Shown here: positions 46,597-58,836 of the stretch, one piece after another
How the letters are laid out: every line of letters begins with the position of its first letter
How positions within the stretch are numbered: position 1 is the first letter of the stretch
Source of the DNA: Uloborus plumipes
Lineage: Eukaryota; Arthropoda; Arachnida; Araneae; Uloboridae
Reading direction: 5' to 3'
Assembly (NCBI GenBank): GCA_038373865.1
Contig: JAXGGA010005831.1
Span: 1 to 64,000 of the forward strand
Length of the DNA stretch: 64,000 bases
The notes under the pieces: generated by a model
Seen by the model: the letters and a program-made list of their open reading frames with translations, nothing else
What the model was told of the DNA's origin: nothing
Databases searched by the model: none
Translations under genes and position numbers: made by a program

Positions 46597-48029
46597 AGCT
46601 CTAAAATTAAAGGATGCTTTGCTAGAAAAAAAAAACTAAGAGTGACATACATAAACTTGGGCATTAATTTCAAGAAAAAAGGTTAAACCACGTGTTAAAA
46701 CTCCATGAATGGCAGATAGCATACCACATTAAAACTATCTCTCGTTTTTTAAGGCAACAGTAGTAGCGGTAAAATTTCAAAAAGAAGCTGGAATACTTCA
46801 AGCTAAAAGCGTTACCACCGAGCCATCAGTGATGTGCATTAATCCTTTTCATGTTGTTGACATTAATTTTAATAATTCTGACGGTAATTTATTAGAAAAC
46901 CACCATCTAATAACGTTATTTTATACCGTCATTTTTGCTATTGCAACACATAGGTAGCAAAGAATGCTGATTTTCTGATGAATGTAACTTTATTGTAAAT
47001 TAGTTTTTTTTCTTTAATATTTGAATCGGTTAAAGCTTTCATATAAGAACCAAGATTTTTTTTTACATAATTGGTGCAGTAAAAATCAACTTCAAAATAC
47101 ACAGACACTGCAAAAGAAGACAACTAATGTAGACTGGATCCTATACTTGAGACTTACTGATGAAACAAATTGCGTATCTATTGCACCAAAAAAAATACGT
47201 CATACATCATGCAATAAAACTTTAAGGAAAACCTATATTAAAATTTAAAAATAATAATTGGTAAACGGCTTTACCAATTAATATTTAGGGTCTCAATCAT
47301 AATTATTTTAAGTTTTTCTTCCTTGCAAAATTGGAGTTGCTAAATAGTTGACATTTTTTTCTGTTTTACTATCTTTTAAATCAGATCTACTAAAAAAATG
47401 ACAAAAGTGCATAGCATTACAATAAATAATTGACCTTTGTTTTTATTCATACTTCACTTGGTTCAAAATGGTGGAAACAAGAAGGATAAAAAATTAACAA
47501 GAAATATTGATAAACTGCAACACAATTAATGGAAGCAAATTTTGTAAAATACAGCACTTAAAAAAAAAAGATGTTTTTGTTTCACGTACTTTTTAATACT
47601 CAATGCTATACAATATATAATAAGCAATGTCGCACACACAACACATACACACACAGTTCATGCTTTAATATTCCTTTAGTGTTCATCTTCAAGATATATA
47701 AGATTTATTGAGTGTTTTGAATTTAACTTAATGTCTTTTCAAAGGTACTTACAAATATTAATTAAAATGTTTAGAATATAAACTAGATTTTAATGAACCA
47801 TGGTATTTGCAAAACATTTCATTCACACCAACTTTTAGAGCTGAACTTAAAAAAAATTAAACAAAAATCATCCTGCTTATTCTCTTTAGAAAGTGCTTAC
47901 GCTTTCTCTTCCCTTTTTGAATTCAATCTATTATTTTTCCATTTTTCTGATTTTCAACTGCAGCCTCATGCCTGAACTCTTTTTCAATTTAGTTTGCATA
48001 AGCAAAATCACGTGATATTCCTTTTATGC
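46597..48029. other. Intronic AT-rich stretch, nothing recognised
   Basis: No gene seen; a CA-rich patch lies at about 47634-47656. Confidence 0.5.
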
Positions 48030-48180
48030 CAAATAAAATAGAGGCCAAGGTCGACTTGGGGAAACGGAGTCTACGTACCGTGCTCTGACGTCACACGTTA
48101 CTATGATCGATTAGATGTGACCACGCCTACTACTTGCTCTCGGTTACTACACCATTGGAATCTATAGTATAGGATGGCAT
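48030..48180. other. GC-richer island of unknown nature
   Basis: Composition rises sharply against the AT-rich surroundings. It contains AAGGTCGACTTGG, GCTCTGACGTCACACG (with a TGACGTCA palindrome) and TGTGACCACGCC. There is no reading frame, tRNA box or inverted terminus that I can identify. It could be an old repeat fragment or a regulatory patch. Confidence 0.4.
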
Positions 48181-48400
48181 GAACTGATTACCTTTTAGGA
48201 AGTATTTGAATGCGGAGTAAGGATGGGTGGTTTAATCCGTTAAACTTTCTTCCAAATGAAATAACTGAGGTGTAATGAATGAAAGTTACAAATACTACGA
48301 TTACGCCTTTTCCCGTTTTCGTAATGGTTTCTAAAAAGATTTCATAAATGCTATTCAGGATTTATGTCACAATCAAATGAGATATTTTCTAGCCTTATAA

Positions 48401-48439
48401 GGAATACACTTGAATGGAATTAATCCATTCAAGTGTTCC
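48401..48439. repeat. Short near-perfect palindrome
   Basis: GGAATACACTTGAATGGA pairs with TCCATTCAAGTGTTCC, with one mismatch, around ATTAA. Confidence 0.85.
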
Positions 48440-48502
48440 TTCACTTATATAACTACCACATTTTTTTGTTCAAAGAAGCGCAATGGAAATCATCCTTAAC
48501 AG

Positions 48503-48617
<115 letters not shown>

Positions 48618-49439
48618 GCTTTTCTTTCTGAAGTTTTCTGTGAATTAAAATTGTTGAGAAACTGAATAAATATTAGTAAAATATATGTTGAGTTTTAACG
48701 TCCGCAGAGTTTTCCGGGCTTTTAAACACTTTTAAATAATGATCATTGCTTTATTTATCCATTTCATTTATTATTATTAGTTTGGTTAAGTTGTTTCCTT
48801 CAGTACAAATAACTCTTTTTGGTTTTAGATTAAACTCTACTTGTGGAACTTCTTACAACAATAATTTTCAACAATGCCAATAAATACGGTTTTTTCCTCT
48901 GATGTTTTTCATTGCATAATTAAACAATGCAATTAAAATTTAGCTGAAAAAAAACGTAATATTTGCCTTTTGATTAGATACGCCTAAGCATCTTTCAGTG
49001 ATACATTAGAATAATAGATATTGCAATACAATATGCAATTTGAATGCCCCATATAGCTATATATTTATCCTATTTGTAAGGATGCATACTTTTACATATA
49101 TTATTTTAAAGCTGCTTAAAAAATGTTGTGTATATTTTCCTTGAGAGTTGCTTGCGTAAAGAAGGTATAATCCTGAAAAATACTCGGAAAGCATCTATCG
49201 TCTTTCATCTGAGTCTATTCATCACAATCATCGGGAGAAAAAAAACTTGTGAATGTTCCAAATTCAATTTTATAAAATAAAACATCAGTAATACCCTTAA
49301 AAAGAAACTAGAGCACTTACACACGAATGTTTAAGTATTATCAGGTTATGCACCTAATATGCAATAATATGCACCTAACCTCTTGATAGTTAATACATAT
49401 TAACCTTACACACTATTTTTTTAAACAGAAAAAAAAAAG

Positions 49440-49830
49440 AAACGTAGGCATCGCTCATTGAAGCTCGAGGTAAAAGAAAATGCTGCAAAAGAAATAAGTG
49501 AATGCCAGAAAATTGACCTCAAAGTTTTAACCTTTTTGCCTTACTTTACACTCGTACTTCTTTTAGACAAGGTAAAAGTACTTAACAATACCTAATTTCA
49601 GAGCTTAGTAGAAGAACATGTTATGTGCTTAGTATATGAATATCAGAAAACCGATTTTAAAGTTTTAGCTTGTTCTTTTATCTTACAATCCGACCTTTTC
49701 AAATAGAAAAAATACATTTCAATATCACTAATTGAAGAGCTTAACATGTTGCGTGACGATCAAGTGAATCCGAGAAAATCGACTTTAAAGTTGTGAATTG
49801 TTCTTTTCTTTGTTTTATGCACTCACCTTT
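49440..49830. repeat. Three degenerate tandem units, period about 130-138 bp
   Basis: The motif AGAAAATTGACCTCAAAGTT and variants recurs at 49507, 49645 and 49773. Each is followed by a TTGTTCTTTT-like segment and CTCACCTTTTCA-like segment and preceded by an AGAGCTTA-like block. Divergence is high, so the duplication is old. Confidence 0.65.
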
Positions 49831-52800
49831 TCACAATTATGATGCATTGTTCATAAGGAATATATTCAATAGAGTATATGTAGAAAAAGTCTTATTCAAA
49901 TGAAATCTTATTAATTGCAGATTTTAATTGTGTTTAAATATCTGCGGTCTTTTCTAAGTCAACTGCATCATTTTAGGAAGATCTTATTTCATCATTGAAA
50001 ATATGTTCTTCAACAGTTTACAAAAAATAGAAATATCATATATATTTATGGACGATAATTTGCACAGATAATCGAAAGTCTATGTTCGTGCAAAATCTCA
50101 ACTTTAAACCTTCTTCCACGGATTTATCAATATCAATTATAAACAATACATAGAATATAAAATATACAAGACGCCAGTGATAATAGTATAAAATTGCTAC
50201 ATTAAAACAATAAGTTTCTCATAGTTTCATTCCAGTGAAACAAATACAATAAAACGGACTTTTACCAGCTAGAAATTATGCTTCTTGATTTCCTAAAGAA
50301 ATATATTGCTTCTTTTCTTCTCTGGTCAGTTTTTAGGAAAAAATATAAAGAAATGCAAATTGCATGCTCCTCTGCTCTGATAAATCTTGCTCTTTACATT
50401 GCAATCGAAACCCAGATAGAAGAAATATTTTTCTAAGAAATCTGCATATAGTCTGAGAAACATATCTTTTATTCAGTGAAAGATCCGCCTTTGATATTTA
50501 TTTGGTTTAATGTCTTACTTTCAAAAAATGTTAAACAGTCCAAAATTACAGCAAATCACTACAATAAGTTTATTTTTATTCAAGCAAAGTGAATTTATCC
50601 CTAATAATATTGCACAAAAACGTACGAAGATGTATTCAAAAATATTTTTCTGCAAATGCAATTTTAATTGAAAAGTTCATATTTTCAATTTTAAAAAACA
50701 AATGATGAAAGCTTTTTAGGAACTTCAATAGCATATCTACTCATTACAAAACTATACTCGTCCAAAACTAAATGAGACTGTTTTAATGCAAACCAACTTC
50801 AGTTGCACAAGTTATTTGCCTCTCTCAGTTGTTTTTGGCTGCAAACTACTTGAAATAGAAGTTTTTTACAATTATAGCAGTTTTTTGAAAACGAAATTGA
50901 CTTTTTTGCGCAGAAAAAAAGCACGTATAGTCAATACATAATTGATTATAAATTATTTCTTCGAACGTGTTTGGATACATATATCATTAAAGAAAGATGG
51001 TTTTACTCATCTTCTTAAAGTAGAGCAAGCAAATAACAAGCTTCCAAAAGAATAATATTCCCAAAGCATCTCAAAAGTCTTTAAAAATAAACTTCTAATA
51101 GATTCTTTCCAAATGGCAATTATCTTCAGAGTCACCCTAGCGCGTATCCACCCCATGCACTAAGCAAACATCGCAGCCTGAAAAACAGTAACAATTTAGT
51201 ATTCTTCAAAGGCAGCTGAAGCACTGCTAAATACCTATCAAAAGCTTCCAAAACTAACTAGGTTTGATGACGGATTTGGAAATTATTCAGTGGTTTGGGT
51301 CTAAAAATGAAATTTTATATTTAATATCAGCTGGCGATATCTGGCGAAGTTTAAATAAAGCTCCACGCTAAGCAGTTGCAAGCATTTTCTTTGCACGTAG
51401 TGCTGAAAGAGCACTTTGGAAAGATTCCATTCTTAGCAAATACTATTTGTACATCTTTTAACACATAATTAATAAGTAAGCAGTGCCAAATGACACTTGC
51501 ATTTGAACAATAATTTACAACAGTACATTTACAAGATTTTTTTTCTAAAAACTAATTTAAATTAAAGCATTTTTTCATCCAATATTAAGACGTAGAGTTT
51601 GATATAAAAAATACAGAACTAAATTACAGGCAAAATTTCTTCCAATATAAAATTCCTTGAACTAAGGAATAATATTCTACCACCGATTGAAATCATTTTA
51701 CCACCATATAATAGCATTATTAGAAGTCGAATTTCTCCTGAAATACAATCGCTGATGCTTTTCCCTTTAATTTAAAAAGACACTTCTGGGGAAGAGTCTA
51801 GTGCAGGGAAAAAAAAACAGAAAAAGTAAAACACATTTAAGAAACCTAATATTTCCCTAGGGGAAACACACAACTTATCTTAAAGCGCAATATTTCTCTT
51901 ATTTATTGGTCGTAATAATTCTCCTAAAACGTGAAGAGCTATTGTTCAACAGGGTGTGCTAGGTTTTATCTTAAAATCCCAGAGATCCTTTCTGTTTAAG
52001 TTCAAATGAAAGCTAATGTAACGATAAATTGCTTTTGGATTTATTGTATATTTGAAGCTCAAGGCGCAATGCATCTAATAAAATAATTCTTAATTATCAC
52101 ATCGGATAAAAGATTATTTAATCGTTTTTCTGATTTTATTCATGGATTATAAAAAAGAGATATTTTGGGTAAACAAAATAAAATATAAATGCATATTGCT
52201 AATAATTTGCATGAATTGTATAAATTATCCTCTTTGCATTCCTACATATCTACTAAAATTTATAATTTTGAAGCAAATTAAGTGTTTTAAGTTCGTGTGT
52301 TAGCCATAACATAGTTAAACTATTACTTGCTTAAAAAGTAAATAAGTTGCATTAATGGTGGAATATATTACAGCTAATAGATATTTGTTTTAATTTTGTT
52401 TTTAAGTACAATCTATATTACGGAATCAAAATATAAAACATTCAGTTCTTGTTTCACAAACGCATCTGCATTTAAGCAAAAGCTTTTCTCTACATCTCTC
52501 ATACATCTAATATATTCATGTATTTATATTAAGAAGTCGGTAGAGGAAAACCGCTTATATTGGACCTTTGCCTAAACTGAATTAAACATTATTTATCTCG
52601 GGGGTCAACTTAGCAGAGAAGCACTATGCCACACTCATTACTTTGCTAAGTTAAATTTTTTAACTAGTAATCAAAAGGAATGTGATTTTTCTTTTCTCGT
52701 AGAAGCCAATATTGAAAGTTAAATAAAGGTATTTTCAAGTAAAATAGACATTTTTAATCGAAACGTATCGGAGTGAAACGAGGAGCAAAGTAGGATTAAT

Positions 52801-54282
52801 GGATTTCTTTCAAAAAATTATCTTTAAAGAGGAAAATTACGTTAATCGATTTCTGATAGAAATAATCCTTTTACACGAATACTTTGGATTGTTCATCTGG
52901 TTCCTCAACGATTTTCTTAATCGATATCGTTCGAATTTTCAGCCATCTATTTACGTTGAACTATTAAAACATTAAAGCATATTATTGCATCAATAATATT
53001 TCATTATTCAACTCGGAAATTGCTCAGATGAGATTGCATAAATAACATTATAATTTACAAAAACATGCACATTTATTGTAAATTATAAGATTGACTTTGA
53101 GCCTGAGTATATTTAAATCTCGAATAAATAACTACGTATGTTTGATGAAAGTTAATTTGAAGCTTCCGATTTTGGTTGTAATTACAAACTTAATTTAAAT
53201 CTATTTTTAGTTGAGACGTCAAATGAGTTCGTAGAAAGAAGATAAAATGTACACACAGACAGGCAAAAAAGAAGTGCTCTTAAACTTATGTATACATCAG
53301 CTTACCTGTTTTAAGTCTAATGTGTATTTTTTTTCAAAGCTGCCTTAATGAAAAATAGAGTAGACAGATCAGTGATTGAACACTTCCAGTGGACGGACAA
53401 AAGTTTTTTTTTTAAATAATTTTTTAAAACCTTTTTTCTTAAATGAATCATCAGAAGTAACTTCTTTCCGCACGTTTTCAGAATGGGAAATGAGAAGAAA
53501 AGGCTGCATTTGTCCACTGGTAAGGGTGTTCATTCACTAAGTTTATGCACTAATTTTTTTGCTTTTACCCCTCATAAACTAGATGCAGAACCAAAATAGC
53601 TCTCCCGTTATTTTTGAACATTACGTATCTTATCTGAAGTGTTTTTACTGTGGCAAATGTTACTTTTAAAGGACTCTATGAATTAAATGTTCATTCTACC
53701 CTACTTTGCAAAAAATGCATACTTTTTTTGCTGAATAACGCTCTGTATTTCGTATGTAACATAAATTGAATACATTCATCTTCAAACGCATGGAATAAAA
53801 TTCAAACAAATTCATGATATTGACTAGTTGCATCATCTTGCTTAAATGCTAATAATTCTCATTATCATTATAGCTCGTCTTTTCGCCAATTTTATCCAAC
53901 GTTTCAACACGTTATGATTAGACATACTTAACGAAGTAAACGTTTTACCAGATTGTTAAAATATAACATAAGAATATCGGAGCCATCATAGTAAATTTTA
54001 GAACATTTCCAATATTAGCATGAATCTCTAAATACGTTCTTCAATAGCTTTCTAAAATAACGATTCAGGTTATTTAAACTTTGAAGATTTCCTTGACCAC
54101 AGATATCAGTCCTGATTTGTAAAAAACCAGAGGAATTTTTATACTTGTTTTAACAAAATAACCATAATTATTTCATAGATATTATTTGACACTAGCTGAT
54201 CCATCCGAGCTATTTGTGCTCGAACGGGAAAATCCAAAAGTGTTTAAAGCATGTTTTTTTTTTTTTTTTCGGAAAAATATAA

Positions 54283-54285
<3 letters not shown>
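49831..54285. other. Long intronic AT-rich stretch, nothing recognised
   Basis: No gene, RNA gene or clear element. A less AT-rich patch at about 51115-51430 (with CTGGCGATATCTGGCGAAG) may be an old repeat. Confidence 0.5.

Positions 54286-54321
<36 letters not shown>
54286..54321. repeat. (TA)n microsatellite
   Basis: About eighteen TA units, followed by TG/TA-mixed sequence. Confidence 0.9.
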
Positions 54322-54326
<5 letters not shown>

Positions 54327-55080
54327 GTGTACTATACACATATAATGTATGTATACATAAGTACTGTTTAGTGTATATATGTAATAATTGTTGAAGTTAC
54401 TTTACTAAGCTACACTTTTTAGTCATCCATATTAGTTGAATTATGTAAACGAATTCTTTCTTTAAGAAACTATAAATAATACCCCTTTTAATACTTCCTT
54501 AATATTGTTTTTAAGTACTACATGAGACTTAATGAAAAAAAAAAATAGCATACAAATTTTATAAGCAAGTCAGAAAAAAAAAACAATTACGACATGACTG
54601 TAAAATTTCCAAAATTTCAAACAGGTTCAATTCATAAGAAAAAGACGTATTAAATGGTCCACGTTAAAAAGGAAATCACTCTAATAAATGAAAATTTGGT
54701 ACCGAGTATAAGAGTGGTTTTTAACATAAATTAGCTACTTTTCCCCTTGAAATCAACTACGCATCATCTCCACTTCCACATGCAAAAGTTCTATTATTCC
54801 TCATTTCGCAGTCGTTGCTGAATTTGAAATTGAGCCTCGATTTTTGCCATTTGCGTGTCACGCAAGTCGGTTAACCGGTAATTGTCGATTTCACAGTATA
54901 ATTGTTGAATTCTAATTACAAGCTAATTTACTTATTTTTCGTTTTTGACTGCATTAATTCAGTCGAAATTCATAACTGCGTACGGCTTTAGAAATCGTGG
55001 CTGTTGAGACTGAAACTTTTAAATTTTTTCTTTCAAATGGGGCTGCAGTAGAGGCACAACCTTTTGCAGACCTAGTGCGA
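54322..55080. other. Intronic AT-rich stretch, nothing recognised
   Basis: No gene or element seen. Confidence 0.5.
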
Positions 55081-55298
55081 TCCCCCAAATAAGCATCCAT
55101 TCTTCCACGTAGCACCAGAATCGGCGGAATGCTATTACCACGATATTTTGACGCCCAGTTTCCCCACTAGATGGAGGCACCTGGGCTCTATTCGATGCGA
55201 AACTGCACTAGGAATTTAATTTTGCCAAGAGATACTATAAGTAAGCTTTTGGGCGTAAGAGGCCAGCGTCTTAACCACTATACCACTCTATCGGCTGA
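55081..55298 (-). mobile_element. Probable tRNA-Lys-like SINE
   Basis: On the minus strand the segment opens AGCCGATAGAGTGGTATAGT, then GGTTAAGACGCTGGCCTCTTACGCC. This is a tRNA-like A-box with CTCTTAC as a possible anticodon loop (CTT, lysine). A weaker B-box-like GCATCGAATAGAGCCCAGG lies further on, spaced wider than in a tRNA, so the head is rearranged. The body is GC-richer than its surroundings. No A-tail was resolved. Confidence 0.55.
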
Positions 55299-55443
55299 AA
55301 CTTTTAAATTCAAACTGGTATTTTACTCTTGTAATTACGTAAGTCGGAAAAGTTCAACGCGTTTTGGAATAACGTGTACTTCTTTTGTCATTTTTTAGAT
55401 TTTTGTATTAGTCCTTCCGGCTGAAAGAAAATGTATAAGATAT

Positions 55444-55551
55444 CCCAGGTGGCACAAAAAACGTTTAAACGTTTTATAAACGTTTTTAATCCGTTGTCAC
55501 AACGTTAATAACCATTTTACAACCTTTAAAAAACGAAGTGTGCTACTTGGG
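55444..55551. mobile_element. 108-bp MITE, CCCAGGTAGCACA family
   Basis: Begins CCCAGGTGGCACAAAAAACG and ends AAGTGTGCTACTTGGG. It is the reverse-orientation counterpart of the element upstream of exon 1 (26520-26627) and has the same length. Confidence 0.87.
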
Positions 55552-57808
55552 ATAATATGTATCAAGAAATTCTTAGAAAAACACGGACCGTTTTAAATAA
55601 GAAGAAAATCGAAAAAAAGCAAGTTTGATTAAGTTTCTTTCTTTTCTCTTTAAAAATAATAAAAGCAGATGAAAACATCTGACTATATAAAATTACCATT
55701 TTTATTTACAAATAAATCCCGAAAAAAAATATTTTTATAGTGATTCGTGATTTAAAAAAACTGTGCTAAGAAGAAAAAAATGTGCAATAGTTATGAGACT
55801 GAGATGTACTTATTATAGATGCAAGTGATTGTAAAATAGTAGTATTAAAACTATACAATTACATTTCAGATTAACTAATGTGGAACGAAATTTTCTTACA
55901 TGTTTAAACAGACTAAAAATATCAACTCTGAAAGAATTTATGAATTATAATTTCGAACTTGCTTGTAAGTTGTGTCTTCAAGCTCTAAAAACATTTTTTT
56001 CTAACTAAAAATAGACCCATTTTAAACTATGATGTAACCAAAAAGTTATCTTCAATAGTGTACATTATTCCGATTTTTCGAAACATTTAACAAATTTTAA
56101 CACTTTTTATTTTCTCTTATTCATTTAGAGTATGTTTAACAGTATATTAAAGATGTGGGTTTGGAGGGGGGTTGAACTGGTATTTTTATGTAAATCTCAT
56201 AATACTGAATCCTACTCACAGAAACGATAGAAATAAAAGAAGAAAAAAACAAATAATTAAATAATAAAAATAAATAGTATTTTAGAAAACAAATATTTAA
56301 CGCAATATCACTTTTATCTAATTTATTCTCAAATACAGCAATATGTATAAAACATTTATGATGGCATGTTTACGGCATGTTTTTAAAAAACATGATATAC
56401 TTAAGGTAAGTAAATTGATATACTTAAGGTTTGAAAAGAGTCTCCTAAATCATGAAATTTTCAAGATTTGTCACTATTGATTCTACCGTTTATAGGCCAG
56501 GGTAAATCATTTATGTAAGCTAACTTGTGATATATTTGTGGAAAGAGCATTAAATTTAGATTTTAGATGGACAACTAGGATGATTATAAAATTTAGTTTT
56601 TACTTGTGAAGAACTTACAAGACAACATATTGCAACAGTTTTCCAAATATGTATTTTATTGGATTCCACACGGAGAGGTAAGATAAATGTTTCAAAAAGA
56701 AAAAAAAACATAAAACTGAAGAGTAGTGTTTTGGAGCTAATTAGAGTCCCCATGAATCTCTTAAATGTGATTACAGTAAGATAGTTAATGCTTGATCTTT
56801 CGAGGTTGCATACCATGACGCAACACGAGGCATATATTAATAAAAGGTAGAAACAAACCTAATAAAATCGAAACACTTCAGTATCATATGCTAACAAATA
56901 TTTAAGTTTTTCTTTCTAAAACAACAATTGAACTAAATATTAATACTTTGAATGAGCCAAATATTGTGTCATCGTTCCCAAAATAAAGAATTTTTAACAT
57001 AATATTTTACATAAACAGCGACTCTACAGTTTTCCCGTATTACTCTACGCAAATCTAGTATTTTTGTGCTATGTTACCAAAATCGTTCCACTCCGAAGAG
57101 TTGTCTAAGATTGTCTTAAGAGTATGGAAACCAATTTCTATGCTAATCATAAAATCTCATTAATATTCGACTTGCGCTTCGACCACTCTGTTTGCAACTA
57201 AATTCTAATTCTTCTGAAGACAATGTTGATGCATATTTAAGGAAGAAATTTTTTAATTACTGGTCTGAAATTGTATGTAGACATTTTTCAAGTCCATCAT
57301 AATTTCTAGGTAGATTCGTCATGTTAATGGTTTTCTGAAAAGAATGTTTCAATTTTATGTACAGATCAGAAAGCTTTTAATACTGCTTTTAAAGAAAAAG
57401 TAAATCCCTCAATGTTTATGAGATTGCATTTTTGAGCATTCATAATTTATTTTGCTTAAACATTTTCCTTTTCGTAACAGACAAAACAGAAGAGTTATAT
57501 TACATGGATAAGGTTTCAAAAACACTAACAAGCAAAATTATAAGAGAAATTCTTAGTATACAAACTACAATTGTTTGGCAATTTAAGGATAACTTAAAAT
57601 TATTAGGTCTATCTTTTCTTCATGAAAATTTCTGAAATTTATATATGAACTTCTTGGAGAAAAATCTTCATGTATATTTAAAAATAAATGTCACTAATTT
57701 GGTACTATAATTAAAATTTGGTAACAGCTCTGGAAAACACTACTTCCATATTTGACGCAATATACTCTTGTTCCAAAGCATGCTTACTGCAAAACATTTG
57801 TATGATAT
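55552..57808. other. Intronic AT-rich stretch, nothing recognised
   Basis: No gene called. The 67-codon frame at 57432-57635 follows a splice-acceptor-like TTTTCGTAACAG at 57480, but it matches no family I know and nothing pairs with it. Confidence 0.45.
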
Positions 57809-57809
57809 T

Positions 57810-57974
57810 ACTCCGTTAAAGGAGTGGCAGCATCCTGCATCCAAAGCTGCCTTCAATACAATGGAATAACTTAGCTGATAAAACTAGTGTCACGTTATGA
57901 GCGATGCGTAGCGCCACTTTTATCAGTTAAGTTACTCCATTGCATTGAAGGCTGCCACTACTTTTACGGAGTGA
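57810..57974. mobile_element. Hairpin MITE of about 165 bp
   Basis: The left arm ACTCCGTTAAAGGAGTGGCAGC, then CTTCAATACAATGGAATAACTT, is mirrored on the right by AAGTTACTCCATTGCATTGAAG, GCTGCCACTA and TTTTACGGAGT. Both arms include a TGATAAAA/TTTTATCA block. It has no coding capacity, and the target duplication is unclear. Confidence 0.78.
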
Positions 57975-58326
57975 GGTTACACACTTTTTTTACTGTGTTA
58001 CAATGGTTATAAACAGCAACATAAATATAGTTTCATTCGTACAATGCCTGCAAGTATTGAGAAAGTGAATTTAAAATTAACTGTACAAAAATTACCATAG
58101 AAAGTAATTAAATATTAAATCAAATATGATGTTATTTAAAAGATAAAATCATTAGTTAATTAATATAGTTTTTTAAAAGAGATCTGGAAATTTAATTACT
58201 TGCAAACACATGAAATATTTAAAATAATGTTCCTAGGATATTTTTTCTGCAACTCGAAAACAGTAAACGTACAAGCCTAAACATATCTTTGCTCGTGTTC
58301 ATTATTTGTTTTTCTTCAAAGAATAC
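57975..58326. other. Intronic AT-rich stretch, nothing recognised
   Basis: No gene or element seen. Confidence 0.5.
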
Positions 58327-58330
58327 TTAA

Positions 58331-58832
58331 CTCATTAATGCCTGACATTTTTTCCAAAGATATTTTGTACACTGGTTACAAACAGTGTTTAATGGACAGG
58401 AAAAATAATTAAAAAAAATATTATGTAAAAAATATGTTTTTTATTAAGGAAAGAAGAATCGTCCGTTAAAAGTTACGATAGACCCCGAGGGTATATACTT
58501 TTTTTACTAAATTTTTTTCTGCCTACGATATAATATTTAAATAGACATTTTATAAGAAGAAATAAAATCAGCAATTAAACTGGGAAGCTGGGAATAACTT
58601 TGAAAACTTAGCTTTTTTTCTTGAGATTATGAACGATGTAATTTTTGATAAAGATCATATTAAAACTGCTACAGAACACACTTTACAATGGTTATGTGCT
58701 GCAATCTGTTAATAACGAATTAAAACATATAAGGTACTAATTGAACACTATTATTTGGTTGAAATGCTCATTTTGGGGAAACTCAGACCCTTTTTGGACC
58801 GTCCCTAAAAAGGGACGCTAGGCATTAATGGG
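58331..58832. mobile_element. piggyBac-like TTAA MITE, family CCCATTAATG, second full copy
   Basis: TTAA flanks both ends (58327-58330 and 58833-58836). It starts CTCATTAATGCCTGACATTT, with one change from CCC, and ends GCTAGGCATTAATGGG. It is collinear with 27347-27842 over about 500 bp, with scattered differences. Confidence 0.9.
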
Positions 58833-58836
58833 TTAA

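Noticed and set aside
57432..57635. Possible internal exon after TTTTCGTAACAG
   Set aside because: The acceptor-like site is plausible, but the peptide does not belong between exon 1 and exon 2, which join perfectly inside motif I.
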